A stretch of 38,795 bases of DNA from Rhodoferax sp. (GTDB lineage Bacteria > Pseudomonadota > Gammaproteobacteria > Burkholderiales > Burkholderiaceae_C): positions 1 through 38,795 of the forward strand of contig JANXVI010000017.1 of the NCBI GenBank assembly GCA_025351745.1, given 5' to 3'. Both the position numbers and the translations under genes were made by a program. The notes below the pieces were generated by a model, which was not told the origin of the DNA, made no database searches, and was given only the letters and a program-made list of their open reading frames with translations. The number at the start of each line of letters is the position of its first letter. The stretch's first letter is position 1. Below are positions 15,671 through 22,984 of this stretch, in pieces.

Positions 15671-16299
15671 CCAACCACTCCCTGATGGAACTGCCCCCCA
15701 ACCCGCTGGCGGACCGCGTGGCCGATGTGGCGCGCAACACGGCCGAGACGCGCATCCGCGTCAAAGTCAACTTGGACGGCACCGGCCAAGCCCGGCTTTC
15801 CACGGGCATCGGCTTTTTTGACCACATGCTGGACCAGATCGCGCGCCATGGGCTGATTGACCTGGATATCGAAGCCGAGGGTGACCTGCACATCGACGGC
15901 CACCACACCGTGGAAGATGTCGGCATCACCTTGGGCCAGGCATTCCACAAGGCCATGGGCGATAAAAAAGGCATTCGCCGTTACGGCCACGCCTACGTGC
16001 CGTTGGACGAAGCCTTGTCGCGCGTGGTGGTCGACTTCTCGGGCCGCCCGGGCCTGACGATGGATGTGCCGTTCAAGAGCGGCATGATTGGCGCGTTCGA
16101 CACGCAGTTGACGCACGAATTCTTCCAGGGCTTTGTCAACCATGCGCTGGTGACTTTGCACATCGACAACCTCAAGGGCGACAACGCCCACCACCAGGCC
16201 GAGACCGTGTTCAAGGCGTTTGCCCGCGCGCTGCGTGCCGCGCTGGAACGCGACCCGCGTGCTGCGGGTATGATTCCCTCCACCAAGGGTTCCCTGTAA
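15667..16299 (+). CDS. hisB: Imidazoleglycerol-phosphate dehydratase
   Basis: This 210-residue monofunctional IGPD lacks the histidinol phosphatase domain of enterobacterial HisB. The metal-binding motifs are complete: [25 protein letters not shown], the [10 protein letters not shown] helix and [18 protein letters not shown]. The start overlaps the hisC stop; a second Met at codon 7 (MELPPN) is possible. A histidinol-phosphate phosphatase must come from another locus. Confidence 0.96.
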   Translation: MTNHSLMELPPNPLADRVADVARNTAETRIRVKVNLDGTGQARLSTGIGFFDHMLDQIARHGLIDLDIEAEGDLHIDGHHTVEDVGITLGQAFHKAMGDKKGIRRYGHAYVPLDEALSRVVVDFSGRPGLTMDVPFKSGMIGAFDTQLTHEFFQGFVNHALVTLHIDNLKGDNAHHQAETVFKAFARALRAALERDPRAAGMIPSTKGSL

Positions 16300-16307
16300 C
16301 CTATTGA

Positions 16308-16363
16308 CGAAATCGGGCTGTAGCCCTCGTAGAGGCTGCTTAGGCAGCTATTAAATTAGTAGC
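16308..16363 (-). repeat. Dispersed hairpin repeat, copy D (adjoins hisH start)
   Basis: In reverse complement it reads GCTACTAATTTAATAGC (hairpin), then CTACGAGGGCTACAGCCCGA. On the plus strand it ends with the bases TAGTAGC immediately before the hisH ATG, leaving no room for a Shine-Dalgarno sequence. It fills the 64-bp hisB-hisH gap almost completely. Confidence 0.85.
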
Positions 16364-17053
16364 ATGGCAAAAACGATTGCGGTGGTGGACTATGGCATGG
16401 GCAATCTGCGTTCGGTCACGCAGGCCGTCATGCATGTGGCGGCAGGTGCCGGTGTAGATGTGGTGTGGGCCCGCACACCGGCCGAAGTAATGGCCGCTGA
16501 GCGCGTGGTCTTGCCTGGCCAAGGCGCCATGCGCGACTGCATGCGCGAGCTGCACGACAGCGGCATGTATGAAGCGGTGATGCACGCCGCCGCGCACAAG
16601 CCGTTGATGGGTGTCTGCGTGGGCATGCAGATGCTGCTGGACCATAGCGATGAACTCAACACACCGTCGCTGGGGCTGATTTCCGGCACGGTGAAAAAGT
16701 TTGACCTGGCAGGCCAGATTCAGCCGGACGGCAGCCGTTACAAGGTGCCGCAAATGGGCTGGAACCAAGTTTGGCAGACGCACCACGGCGTCGCCCTCCA
16801 TCAAGAATCAGGAAATGGTGCACGGCCGCACCCCATGTGGGGCGACGTGCCGGACGGCAGCTACTTCTATTTCGTGCACAGTTACTACGCCCAACCGTCA
16901 GATGCGCGCCACAGCGTGGGCGAAACCGACTACGGACAGCGCTTTTCTGCGGCCATAGCACGCGATAATATTTTTGCGACCCAATTCCACCCTGAAAAAA
17001 GCGCTGACCAAGGTCTCTTGCTGTACCGAAACTTCCTGCACTGGAACCCCTGA
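16364..17053 (+). CDS. hisH: Imidazole glycerol phosphate synthase, glutaminase subunit
   Basis: This 229-residue class I glutamine amidotransferase supplies ammonia to HisF. The nucleophile is Cys85 in MGVCVGMQM (the usual form is GVCLGMQ); the His-Glu pair is in TQFHPEKS. The N-terminus [12 protein letters not shown] and the oxyanion-loop region [11 protein letters not shown] match the family. It is a little longer than the typical 200-215 residues, with extra sequence around [13 protein letters not shown]. The start codon abuts repeat copy D, so its translation signals are unusual. Confidence 0.94.
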   Translation: MAKTIAVVDYGMGNLRSVTQAVMHVAAGAGVDVVWARTPAEVMAAERVVLPGQGAMRDCMRELHDSGMYEAVMHAAAHKPLMGVCVGMQMLLDHSDELNTPSLGLISGTVKKFDLAGQIQPDGSRYKVPQMGWNQVWQTHHGVALHQESGNGARPHPMWGDVPDGSYFYFVHSYYAQPSDARHSVGETDYGQRFSAAIARDNIFATQFHPEKSADQGLLLYRNFLHWNP

Positions 17054-17126
17054 ACATCCATTCGCCCGGGCGCGCGCTTATCTTCGCCTACCGTTGCTAC
17101 CCCTTTTTCCTCAACTTTGAAGCATC

Positions 17127-17867
17127 ATGCTTTTAATCCCCGCAATTGACTTAAAAGACGGCCACTGTGTTCGCCTCAAACAGGGCGACATGGAACAATC
17201 AACCACCTTTGGCGAGGACCCGGCCGTCATGGCCCGCACCTGGGTCAGTAAGGGCGCTCGGCGCCTGCACTTGGTGGACCTGAACGGAGCCTTTGCGGGG
17301 CACCCCAAGAACGAGATGGCGATCCGCAAGATTTTGAAGGAAGTGGGCAACGAGGTAGATGTGCAACTGGGCGGCGGTATCCGCGACCTGGACACCATCG
17401 AACGCTACCTTGATGCCGGCCTGCGCTACGTCATCATCGGCACGGCGGCCGTCAAGAACCCCGGCTTTTTGCAAGACGCGTGCACCGCGTTTGGCGGCCA
17501 CATCATCGTCGGCCTCGATGCACGCGATGGCAAGGTCGCCACCGACGGCTGGAGCAAGCTGACCCGCCACGACGTCATCGACCTGGGCAAGAAGTTCGAG
17601 GACTACGGCGTCGAATCCATCATCTACACCGACATCGGGCGCGACGGCATGCTCAGCGGCGTCAACGTCGAAGCCACCGTCAAGCTGGCCCAGGCCCTGA
17701 CGATTCCGGTTATCGCATCGGGCGGGTTGTCCAATATGGCGGACATCGAAGCCCTGTGCGCGGTGGAAGACGACGGCGTACAAGGTGTGATTTGTGGGCG
17801 GGCGATCTATAGCGGCGATCTGGATTTCGAGAAGGCACAGGAACGTGCCGACGAATTGAACGGCTGA
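17127..17867 (+). CDS. hisA: Phosphoribosylformimino-AICAR phosphate isomerase
   Basis: This 246-residue TIM barrel performs the Amadori rearrangement of ProFAR. The catalytic Asp residues lie in [10 protein letters not shown] and [11 protein letters not shown]; the phosphate-binding loops are QLGGGIRDL and [23 protein letters not shown] is conserved. The 73-bp hisH-hisA gap has no clear structure. The HEPN gene begins 6 bp after its stop. Confidence 0.96.
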   Translation: MLLIPAIDLKDGHCVRLKQGDMEQSTTFGEDPAVMARTWVSKGARRLHLVDLNGAFAGHPKNEMAIRKILKEVGNEVDVQLGGGIRDLDTIERYLDAGLRYVIIGTAAVKNPGFLQDACTAFGGHIIVGLDARDGKVATDGWSKLTRHDVIDLGKKFEDYGVESIIYTDIGRDGMLSGVNVEATVKLAQALTIPVIASGGLSNMADIEALCAVEDDGVQGVICGRAIYSGDLDFEKAQERADELNG

Positions 17868-17873
17868 TTCGCC

Positions 17874-18317
17874 ATGCCGCAACTCCCGCCCGACGACATC
17901 CGCTGGCACCAGCGGCTGGACAGCTACCAGCGGGCTTTGGCGCAGTTGCAAAAAGCGGTGGAGTTGCAGCAGACCCGAAACTTGAGTGATCTGGAGCGCC
18001 AAGGGTTGATTCAAGCTTTTGAATTCACCCACGAGCTGGCGTGGAATGTCATGAAAGACTACTTTCTCTACCAGGGGGATACCAGCATTACCGGTTCTCG
18101 TGATGCCACCCGCGCCGCGTTTGCCGTGCAACTGGTGGAAGACGGGCAGGGATGGATGGACATGATTAAGAGCCGCAACCAGTCCTCCCACACCTACAAC
18201 CTGGATACGGCTCTGGCCATCGAGGCTGAAGTGGTGGGCAGGTACTATTCGTTGATGCAGGCGTTCTCGCAGCGCATGGGCGCGTTGGTGCAATCGGACA
18301 ACCATGGCGGGCGCTGA
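17874..18317 (+). CDS. HEPN-domain toxin (HepT-like) within the his operon
   Basis: This 147-residue all-helical HEPN protein is of the nucleotidyltransferase substrate-binding type. FEFTHELAWNVMKDYF is the family hallmark helix and RNQSSHTY carries the RX4HXY ribonuclease motif. It overlaps by 14 bp a minimal nucleotidyltransferase, forming a HepT-MntA type pair; in characterised pairs MntA AMPylates the tyrosine next to the HEPN motif and silences the RNase. All these residues are present here, so the pair looks functional. It is inserted between hisA and hisF in the same direction, with gaps of only 6 and 2 bp. Confidence 0.88.
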   Translation: MPQLPPDDIRWHQRLDSYQRALAQLQKAVELQQTRNLSDLERQGLIQAFEFTHELAWNVMKDYFLYQGDTSITGSRDATRAAFAVQLVEDGQGWMDMIKSRNQSSHTYNLDTALAIEAEVVGRYYSLMQAFSQRMGALVQSDNHGGR

Positions 18318-18645
18318 TTTTGGTTTGCCAAGCCATGCCGTGCAGGCGCTGTGCGACACGCTGGCTCAGCATGCCCATGTGCAGCGGGCTGTCGTCTACG
18401 GCTCCCGCGCCAAAGGCAATTACCGCCCAGGCTCAGATATTGACCTTACGCTAGAAGGCTCCGAGCTGACGTTTCCAGAAATGCTGCAAATTGCGTCCGA
18501 GCTGGACGAGCAGATGCTGCCCTACAAAATCGATCTTTCGCTGCGCGCCCACATCGACAACCCTGCCTTGTGCGAACACATTGCACGCGTGGGCAAAGTG
18601 CTGTGGCAAAACCCCGCGCCCACCCCTGAAAACCGTGCCCACTAA
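18304..18645 (+). CDS. MNT nucleotidyltransferase antitoxin (MntA-like)
   Basis: This 113-residue minimal nucleotidyltransferase has an intact GS-X10-DxD motif: [20 protein letters not shown], with a third acid probably in [10 protein letters not shown]. That composition is what MntA antitoxins use to AMPylate HepT. It starts inside the HEPN gene and stops 2 bp before hisF, so the toxin-antitoxin pair and the his genes must share a transcript unless there is an internal promoter. The tail ([11 protein letters not shown]) is probably disordered. Confidence 0.88.
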   Translation: MAGADFGLPSHAVQALCDTLAQHAHVQRAVVYGSRAKGNYRPGSDIDLTLEGSELTFPEMLQIASELDEQMLPYKIDLSLRAHIDNPALCEHIARVGKVLWQNPAPTPENRAH

Positions 18646-18647
18646 CC

Positions 18648-19427
18648 ATGCTCGCTAAACGCATCATTCCCTGCCTGGATGTGACCGGTGGTCGCGTCGT
18701 CAAAGGCGTTAATTTCGTTGAACTGCGCGATGCTGGGGACCCGGTGGAAATCGCGGCCCGCTACAACGGGCAGGGCGCGGACGAGCTGACCTTTTTGGAC
18801 ATCACCGCCACCAGTGACGGCCGCGATTTGATCCTGCACATCATTGAGGCCGTGGCGTCGCAGGTCTTCATCCCGCTGACCGTGGGTGGGGGCGTGCGCA
18901 CGGTGGAAGACGTGCGCCGCCTGCTCAATGCAGGTGCCGACAAGATCAGTTTCAATTCCGCAGCTCTCTGCAACCCCCAGGTAATCGAAGACGCGTCGTT
19001 GAAATACGGCTCTCAGGCCATCGTGGTCGCCATCGATGCCAAGCGCCGCAGTGGCGATGACGAACAGGCACGCGGCGAGGGCTGGGATGTCTACAGCCAT
19101 GGCGGTCGCAACAACACGGGTCTGGACGCAGTGGCATGGGCCACCGAGATGGCGCGCCGGGGTGCGGGCGAGATCTTGCTGACCAGCATGGACCGCGATG
19201 GCACCAAGTCGGGCTTCGATCTGGCGCTGACCCGTGCAGTCAGTGATGCCATTAACGTGCCGGTGATTGCCTCCGGTGGCGTGGGAACGCTGGAAGACCT
19301 GGCCGATGGCATCACCAAAGGCGGTGCCGATGCCGTGTTGGCCGCCAGTATCTTCCATTACGGCGAGTTCACGGTGGCGCAGGCAAAGGCCTGTATGGCC
19401 GCCCGTGGAATCCCCGTGCGGATCTAA
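18648..19427 (+). CDS. hisF: Imidazole glycerol phosphate synthase, cyclase subunit
   Basis: This 259-residue TIM-barrel cyclase joins PRFAR with ammonia from HisH. The catalytic acids are the Asp in [15 protein letters not shown] and the Asp in [10 protein letters not shown]. Phosphate loops are [11 protein letters not shown] and [28 protein letters not shown] is conserved. ATG follows 2 bp after the antitoxin stop. Its stop is followed by repeat copy E, which leads to hisI. Confidence 0.97.
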   Translation: MLAKRIIPCLDVTGGRVVKGVNFVELRDAGDPVEIAARYNGQGADELTFLDITATSDGRDLILHIIEAVASQVFIPLTVGGGVRTVEDVRRLLNAGADKISFNSAALCNPQVIEDASLKYGSQAIVVAIDAKRRSGDDEQARGEGWDVYSHGGRNNTGLDAVAWATEMARRGAGEILLTSMDRDGTKSGFDLALTRAVSDAINVPVIASGGVGTLEDLADGITKGGADAVLAASIFHYGEFTVAQAKACMAARGIPVRI

Positions 19428-19435
19428 CGCCTACG

Positions 19436-19509
19436 GCCCGAAAGCCTTAAGCCTTTTAGGGCGCTAGCCCTCGTAGAATAAGCGTTACCAGCTATAAATT
19501 GGATAGCAA
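19436..19509 (-). repeat. Dispersed hairpin repeat, copy E (adjoins hisI start)
   Basis: In reverse complement it reads TTGCTATCCAATTTATAGC (hairpin), then about 20 bp, CTACGAGGGCTAGCGCCCTA, and AGGCTTAAGGCTTTCGGGC. On the plus strand its last bases are GGATAGCAA, directly followed by the hisI ATG. It is the longest copy and fills the hisF-hisI gap. Confidence 0.85.
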
Positions 19510-19935
19510 ATGTCAACCACCGACCCCATATCCACCCCTTCTCCTGTCGGCTGGATCAAACACATCCGCTGGGATTCCAAAGGTCTGGTGCCCGTGATCG
19601 CGCAGGAGCAGGGCACGAATGACGTGCTGATGTTCGCATGGATGAACCGCGAGGCGCTGCAAAGGACGGCCGAGCTGGGCCAGGCTGTGTATTTCAGCCG
19701 TTCGCGCAACAAGCTCTGGTACAAGGGCGAGGAGTCCGGCCACGTGCAAAAGGTGCACGAGATCCGCATGGACTGCGACAACGATGTGATCCTGCTCAAG
19801 GTTACACAACTGGGCCACGAGCCCGGTATCGCCTGCCACACCGGTCGCCACAGCTGTTTTTTCAGCGTTTTGGAGGATGGCGGGTGGAAAGCCGTCGATC
19901 CGGTCTTGAAAGACCCTGAAAGCATCTACAAGTAA
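19510..19935 (+). CDS. hisI: Phosphoribosyl-AMP cyclohydrolase
   Basis: This 141-residue zinc enzyme opens the adenine ring of PR-AMP. It shows [36 protein letters not shown], the metal-binding [12 protein letters not shown] and the zinc cysteines in [12 protein letters not shown]. HisE is a separate gene downstream (not fused as in enterobacteria). The ATG abuts repeat copy E, as hisH does copy D, so no Shine-Dalgarno sequence is present. Residues 1-15 form a Pro/Ser-rich leader. Confidence 0.95.
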   Translation: MSTTDPISTPSPVGWIKHIRWDSKGLVPVIAQEQGTNDVLMFAWMNREALQRTAELGQAVYFSRSRNKLWYKGEESGHVQKVHEIRMDCDNDVILLKVTQLGHEPGIACHTGRHSCFFSVLEDGGWKAVDPVLKDPESIYK

Positions 19936-19940
19936 CATCC

Positions 19941-19980
19941 TTGCGGGACAGGCTTTTGGAGCTGTCCCCAACTAAACCAA
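19941..19980. repeat. GGGACAG palindromic repeat, unit 3
   Basis: The unit is TTGCGGGACAGG, loop, GCTGTCCCCAACTAAACCAA. GGGACAG/CTGTCCC form the stem. It starts just after the hisI stop and is the first of three tandem units with a period near 45 bp. Confidence 0.85.
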
Positions 19981-19985
19981 TATTT

Positions 19986-20025
19986 TTGCGGGACAGATCT
20001 TCAGCTATGTCTCCAACTAAACCAA
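19986..20025. repeat. GGGACAG palindromic repeat, unit 4
   Basis: The unit is TTGCGGGACAGATCTTCAGC, then TATGTCTCCAACTAAACCAA. One substitution weakens the stem (ATGTCTC for CTGTCCC). The inner AGATCTTCAGCT is identical to that of unit 5, so these two units arose by recent tandem duplication. Confidence 0.83.
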
Positions 20026-20030
20026 TAACT

Positions 20031-20068
20031 TTGCGGGACAGATCTTCAGCTCTGTCCCCAACTGATTA
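20031..20068. repeat. GGGACAG palindromic repeat, unit 5
   Basis: The unit is TTGCGGGACAGATCTTCAGC, then TCTGTCCCCAACTGATTA; the stem is perfect. It ends 5 bp before the hisE start codon. The end CCCCCAACTGATT/CCCCAACTGATT is shared with unit 2 in front of mlaD. Confidence 0.85.
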
Positions 20069-20073
20069 GAAAT

Positions 20074-20451
20074 ATGGCCATCCCGAATTCTTCCGACTCC
20101 CTGGCCCGACTGGCCGCCGTCATCGAATCGCGCAAGCCGCGCAACGGCGGCGACCCTGCAGCCAGTTATGTGGCCCGCTTGTTGGCCAAGGGGCCGGATG
20201 CCTTCTTGAAGAAGATCGGCGAGGAGGCCACCGAGGTGGTCATGGCCGCCAAGGACGTTGACCACGGCGCAGATAAGGCCAAACTGGTCGGTGAAGTGGC
20301 CGATTTGTGGTTCCACTGTATGGTGGCATTGGCGCATTACGAGCTGAGCCCGGCCGACGTGCTGGCCGAACTGGAGCGCCGTGAGGGCACCAGCGGCATT
20401 GAAGAAAAAGCGTTACGTAAAGTCATTTCCCGCGAGGACGAACCCACATGA
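20074..20451 (+). CDS. hisE: Phosphoribosyl-ATP pyrophosphatase
   Basis: This 125-residue MazG-like helical protein removes pyrophosphate from PR-ATP. The metal-binding motif [14 protein letters not shown] and the [16 protein letters not shown] helix are present. No Shine-Dalgarno sequence is visible because the GGGACAG repeat runs up to 5 bp from the ATG. It overlaps the next gene by ATGA and is the last his gene. Confidence 0.94.
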   Translation: MAIPNSSDSLARLAAVIESRKPRNGGDPAASYVARLLAKGPDAFLKKIGEEATEVVMAAKDVDHGADKAKLVGEVADLWFHCMVALAHYELSPADVLAELERREGTSGIEEKALRKVISREDEPT

Positions 20452-20834
20452 GCACTGAAATAACCACTGACCTGGAGCGCATGCGTACGCTCAACACCGT
20501 AGGCACCATCAGCTACATCCTGCATCTGATCGTGGCAGTTGGCGCGCTGATTCCAGGCGCCCAGTTCGGCCCGCTGTTATTGCTGGTCGCCCTGGTGCTG
20601 GATATGGTCAAGCGTAGCGATGCAGAGGGCACCTGGCATGCGTCGCACTTTCGCTGGCGCATTCGTTCGGTGTGGATTGCCGGTGGCTTGTATCTGCTGA
20701 CCGCGCCGTTGTGGCTGTTGCTGATCTTGCCGGGCTGGATTGCCTGGCTGTGCATTTCCATTTGGTTTCTCTACCGCATCGCCCGCGGCTTTGTGGCGAT
20801 GAACAAGGGCCAGTCCATGGAGATGCGCGCATGA
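20448..20834 (+). CDS. Small membrane protein (DUF4870-like)
   Basis: This 128-residue protein has three hydrophobic segments (about residues 22-43, 45-62 and 75-110). The layout of an N-terminal helix pair, a soluble [19 protein letters not shown] linker and C-terminal helices resembles DUF4870/TIGR-type small membrane proteins. Function is unknown. It overlaps hisE and hinT by ATGA at both ends, so it belongs to the same transcript. Confidence 0.75.
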   Translation: MSTEITTDLERMRTLNTVGTISYILHLIVAVGALIPGAQFGPLLLLVALVLDMVKRSDAEGTWHASHFRWRIRSVWIAGGLYLLTAPLWLLLILPGWIAWLCISIWFLYRIARGFVAMNKGQSMEMRA

Positions 20835-21205
20835 GCACCCAGAACGTGGCACATGATCCTGACTGCCTTTTTTGCAAAATCGTTGCGCGCAAGATTCCGT
20901 CAAAGTTGGTGCATGACGACGATGAGTTTTATGCCTTCCACGACATCCATCCTTGGGCACCCGTGCACTTTTTAGTCGTTCCCAAACAGCATATTGCGTC
21001 CATGGCGCAGGTTGGTCCCGAACATGCCGGCCTGATGGGGCGCATGATGGCGTTGATACCGAAACTGGCTGCGCAGGAAGGCTGCAATCCGTACCCGGAC
21101 GGAGGCTTTCGGCTGCTGACGAATACCGGTGCCGAGGGTGGCCAAGAGGTGCGCCATCTGCACTTCCATGTGATGGGTGGCCCGCGACCCTGGTTGCGCG
21201 GCTGA
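20831..21205 (+). CDS. hinT: HIT-family purine nucleoside phosphoramidase
   Basis: This 124-residue protein of the Hint branch has the zinc-type N-terminal DCLFCKIVARKIPSKLVHDD and the catalytic HIT motif HLHFHVMGG (His-phi-His-phi-His). AFHDIHPWAPVHFLVVPKQH is the conserved middle. It hydrolyses aminoacyl-AMP and AMP-amidates. The start ATG overlaps the upstream gene; a long frame upstream is a shadow of that gene. Confidence 0.94.
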   Translation: MSTQNVAHDPDCLFCKIVARKIPSKLVHDDDEFYAFHDIHPWAPVHFLVVPKQHIASMAQVGPEHAGLMGRMMALIPKLAAQEGCNPYPDGGFRLLTNTGAEGGQEVRHLHFHVMGGPRPWLRG

Positions 21206-21287
21206 TAGGCCTAAGGGGTTGAAGGCACCCCGTCACCGGCCTGCCACAGCGAAAGCCTAAAATACCGTAACAAACAAGGAGAAAGCT

Positions 21288-21368
21288 ATGTACCCCCAAG
21301 CTCACATTCGTTCACTGCCCCCCGAGGGGGCGCACGCCTCCTTAGAGGCGGCTCGTCAGGAGGCATGA
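21288..21368 (+). CDS. Possible 26-codon leader peptide upstream of tatA
   Basis: A strong ribosome-binding site (AAGGAGAAAG) precedes ATG 21288. The frame [20 protein letters not shown], then AARQEA, ends at TGA 21366-21368, one base before the tatA ATG at 21370. Most of the codons are repeat sequence: hairpins 21317-21331 (GCCCCCCGAGGGGGC) and 21336-21349 (GCCTC/GAGGC). The likely origin is insertion of a repeat after an older start region, with the old Shine-Dalgarno sequence now driving a short peptide. A TAAAAT hexamer at 21258-21263 may be the -10 box. Expression is not shown. Confidence 0.35.
   Translation: MYPQAHIRSLPPEGAHASLEAARQEA
21317..21349. repeat. GC-rich double hairpin in the tatA leader
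   Basis: GCCCCCCGAGGGGGC (21317-21331) is a near-perfect palindrome and is followed by GCCTC CTTA GAGGC (21336-21349). The C-run/G-run type matches those at 1906-1950 and 26606-26621. It sits between the first strong ribosome-binding site and tatA; AGGAGG at 21358-21363 is the ribosome-binding site used for tatA. Confidence 0.75.
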
Positions 21369-21369
21369 C

Positions 21370-21606
21370 ATGGGCTTTTCTACTACGCATCTGATTATTT
21401 TCCTGGTCATCATCATCGTGATCTTCGGCACCAAGAAACTGCGCAACATTGGCTCTGACCTGGGTGGCGCGGTCAAGGGCTTCAAGGACGGCATGAAGGA
21501 TGGCACTGCAGAGAAGACTGCTGAAACCCCTGCGGCCAATTTGCCGGCTACGGAGAAGGTCGACGGCAAATCTCCTATTGATGTCGAAGTCAAGATAAAA
21601 AGCTGA
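21370..21606 (+). CDS. tatA: Twin-arginine translocase subunit TatA
   Basis: This 78-residue protein forms the size-adaptable pore of the Tat system for folded proteins. It has the N-terminal membrane helix [18 protein letters not shown], the FGTKK hinge and the amphipathic helix [18 protein letters not shown], then a charged unstructured tail. The usual Ser-Phe N-terminus is shortened (MGFSTTHL). AGGAGG lies 6 bp upstream, within sequence that follows an inserted hairpin repeat. Confidence 0.95.
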   Translation: MGFSTTHLIIFLVIIIVIFGTKKLRNIGSDLGGAVKGFKDGMKDGTAEKTAETPAANLPATEKVDGKSPIDVEVKIKS

Positions 21607-21650
21607 TGGCGCAAACGGTTATGCAGGGTCAAGCTTAAAGGGCCGGGCCA

Positions 21651-22112
21651 ATGTTTGATATTGGCGTTACCAAGATCGCCCTCATAGGCGCGATCGCGCT
21701 GGTGGTGATTGGTCCGGAAAAACTGCCGGGCGTGGCCCGCATGGCCGGCAATTTGCTGGGTCGCGCGCGCAACTACATGGCCGAGGTCAAGGCTGAGGTC
21801 AATCGCTCGATGGAGCTCGATGAGTTGCGCAAGATGAAGGACACGTTCACCGGCGCGGCCCGCGACGTTGAGCAGACCATACAGACCCACGCCAGCGATT
21901 TCGAAAAATCCTGGACTGAGGCAACCGATGCTGCTGCAGTGTCGTCTGATGCAAGCTATGCGCATATCCCGCAATACCGCCACCCGGGCAAGCAGTGGCG
22001 ACTCAAGCGCGGTGCCCTACCCAGCTGGTACAAGGCCCGCACCGGTGTGCGGACCAAGGCTTTGTCTGGCGCGGCGCGGGTTGCACGCTTTCGTCCACCC
22101 AAAATTTCCTGA
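21651..22112 (+). CDS. tatB: Twin-arginine translocase subunit TatB
   Basis: This 153-residue protein with TatC forms the receptor for twin-arginine signal peptides. It begins [33 protein letters not shown], the typical TatB N-terminal helix with the conserved Glu and Pro of the hinge, then a long amphipathic helix ([20 protein letters not shown]). The C-terminal part is basic and Pro-rich and is probably disordered. Its stop shares one base with the tatC start. Confidence 0.94.
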   Translation: MFDIGVTKIALIGAIALVVIGPEKLPGVARMAGNLLGRARNYMAEVKAEVNRSMELDELRKMKDTFTGAARDVEQTIQTHASDFEKSWTEATDAAAVSSDASYAHIPQYRHPGKQWRLKRGALPSWYKARTGVRTKALSGAARVARFRPPKIS

Positions 22113-22906
22113 TGGCTGACAACAAGACTCCAACCCCCGACGAAATGGCGGGGACCGAACAGCCCTTTGTGCAGCATTTGATGGAGTTGCGCGACCGCTT
22201 GCTGTATTGCGTCTATGGCATTGGTGCTGTCTTCGCGGTGTTGGCGTTCTTCCCTGGTCCGTCGGCGCTCTACGATCTGTTGGCCATGCCCCTGGTCAAG
22301 ACCTTGCCCGAGGGAGCCCGCATGATCGCCACCGGCGTGGTGTCGCCCTTTCTCGTGCCCATCAAGGTGACGGTATTGGCCGCCTTTGGCGTGGCTCTGC
22401 CCTGGGTGCTCTACCAGGTATGGGCATTCGTGGCGCCCGGTTTGTACAAGCATGAAAAAAGGTTGGTGATGCCGTTGGTGGTGGCCAGCACGCTGCTGTT
22501 TTACACCGGTGCGGCGTTTTGCTACTTTTTTGTCTTTGGCCAGGCTTTTCCGGCCATCCAGCGCATGGCACCGGTCTCTGTAGCGGTGAGCCCGGATATT
22601 GAAGCCTACCTGGACTTTGTCATCACCATGTTCATTGCCTTTGGGCTGGCGTTTGAGGTGCCAATTGCAGTTGTCATTTTGGCCCGACTGGGCGTGGTGA
22701 CCGTGGCCCAGCTCAAATCGTTCCGTGCCTATTTTGTGGTCGGCGCTGCGGCCGTGGCGGGCATTGCCACGCCGCCAGATCCTGTGTCCATGCTGGCCCT
22801 GTTGCTGCCCATGTGTGTGTTGTACGAAGTTGGCATCTGGGCTGCCAGGGTGTTCATCAAGCACACGCGTGCTCCCGACAACGATGCGGCCGCTACCACG
22901 CCATGA
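22112..22906 (+). CDS. tatC: Twin-arginine translocase subunit TatC
   Basis: This 264-residue protein has six hydrophobic segments. The signal-peptide-binding N-terminus PFVQHLMELRDRLL is present, as are the conserved FVAPGLYKHEKR loop and ITMFIAFGLAFEVPI. ATG at 22112 fits the family ([11 protein letters not shown]); the longer upstream frame overlaps tatB. The operon ends here; repeat copy F follows. Confidence 0.96.
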   Translation: MADNKTPTPDEMAGTEQPFVQHLMELRDRLLYCVYGIGAVFAVLAFFPGPSALYDLLAMPLVKTLPEGARMIATGVVSPFLVPIKVTVLAAFGVALPWVLYQVWAFVAPGLYKHEKRLVMPLVVASTLLFYTGAAFCYFFVFGQAFPAIQRMAPVSVAVSPDIEAYLDFVITMFIAFGLAFEVPIAVVILARLGVVTVAQLKSFRAYFVVGAAAVAGIATPPDPVSMLALLLPMCVLYEVGIWAARVFIKHTRAPDNDAAATTP

Positions 22907-22916
22907 ACAGCATCAG

Positions 22917-22983
22917 TGGCTTAAGAGAAATCGGCCTCTAGCCCTCGCAAATTGTGGGTTAGTAGCTACTAAATCAATAGCAG
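22917..22983 (-). repeat. Dispersed hairpin repeat, copy F
   Basis: In reverse complement: GCTATTGATTTAGTAGC (hairpin, 4-bp GCTA/TAGC core), then TGCGAGGGCTAGAGGCCGAT and CTCTTAAGCC. It separates the convergent tatC and protease genes; the protease TAG stop is 1 bp outside the element. Confidence 0.85.
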
Positions 22984-22984
22984 T

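Noticed and set aside
19941-20068. Three regularly spaced repeats as a possible CRISPR array
   Set aside because: Units are self-similar over their whole length with no unique spacers, and no cas genes occur; the same units occur in the mla operon.
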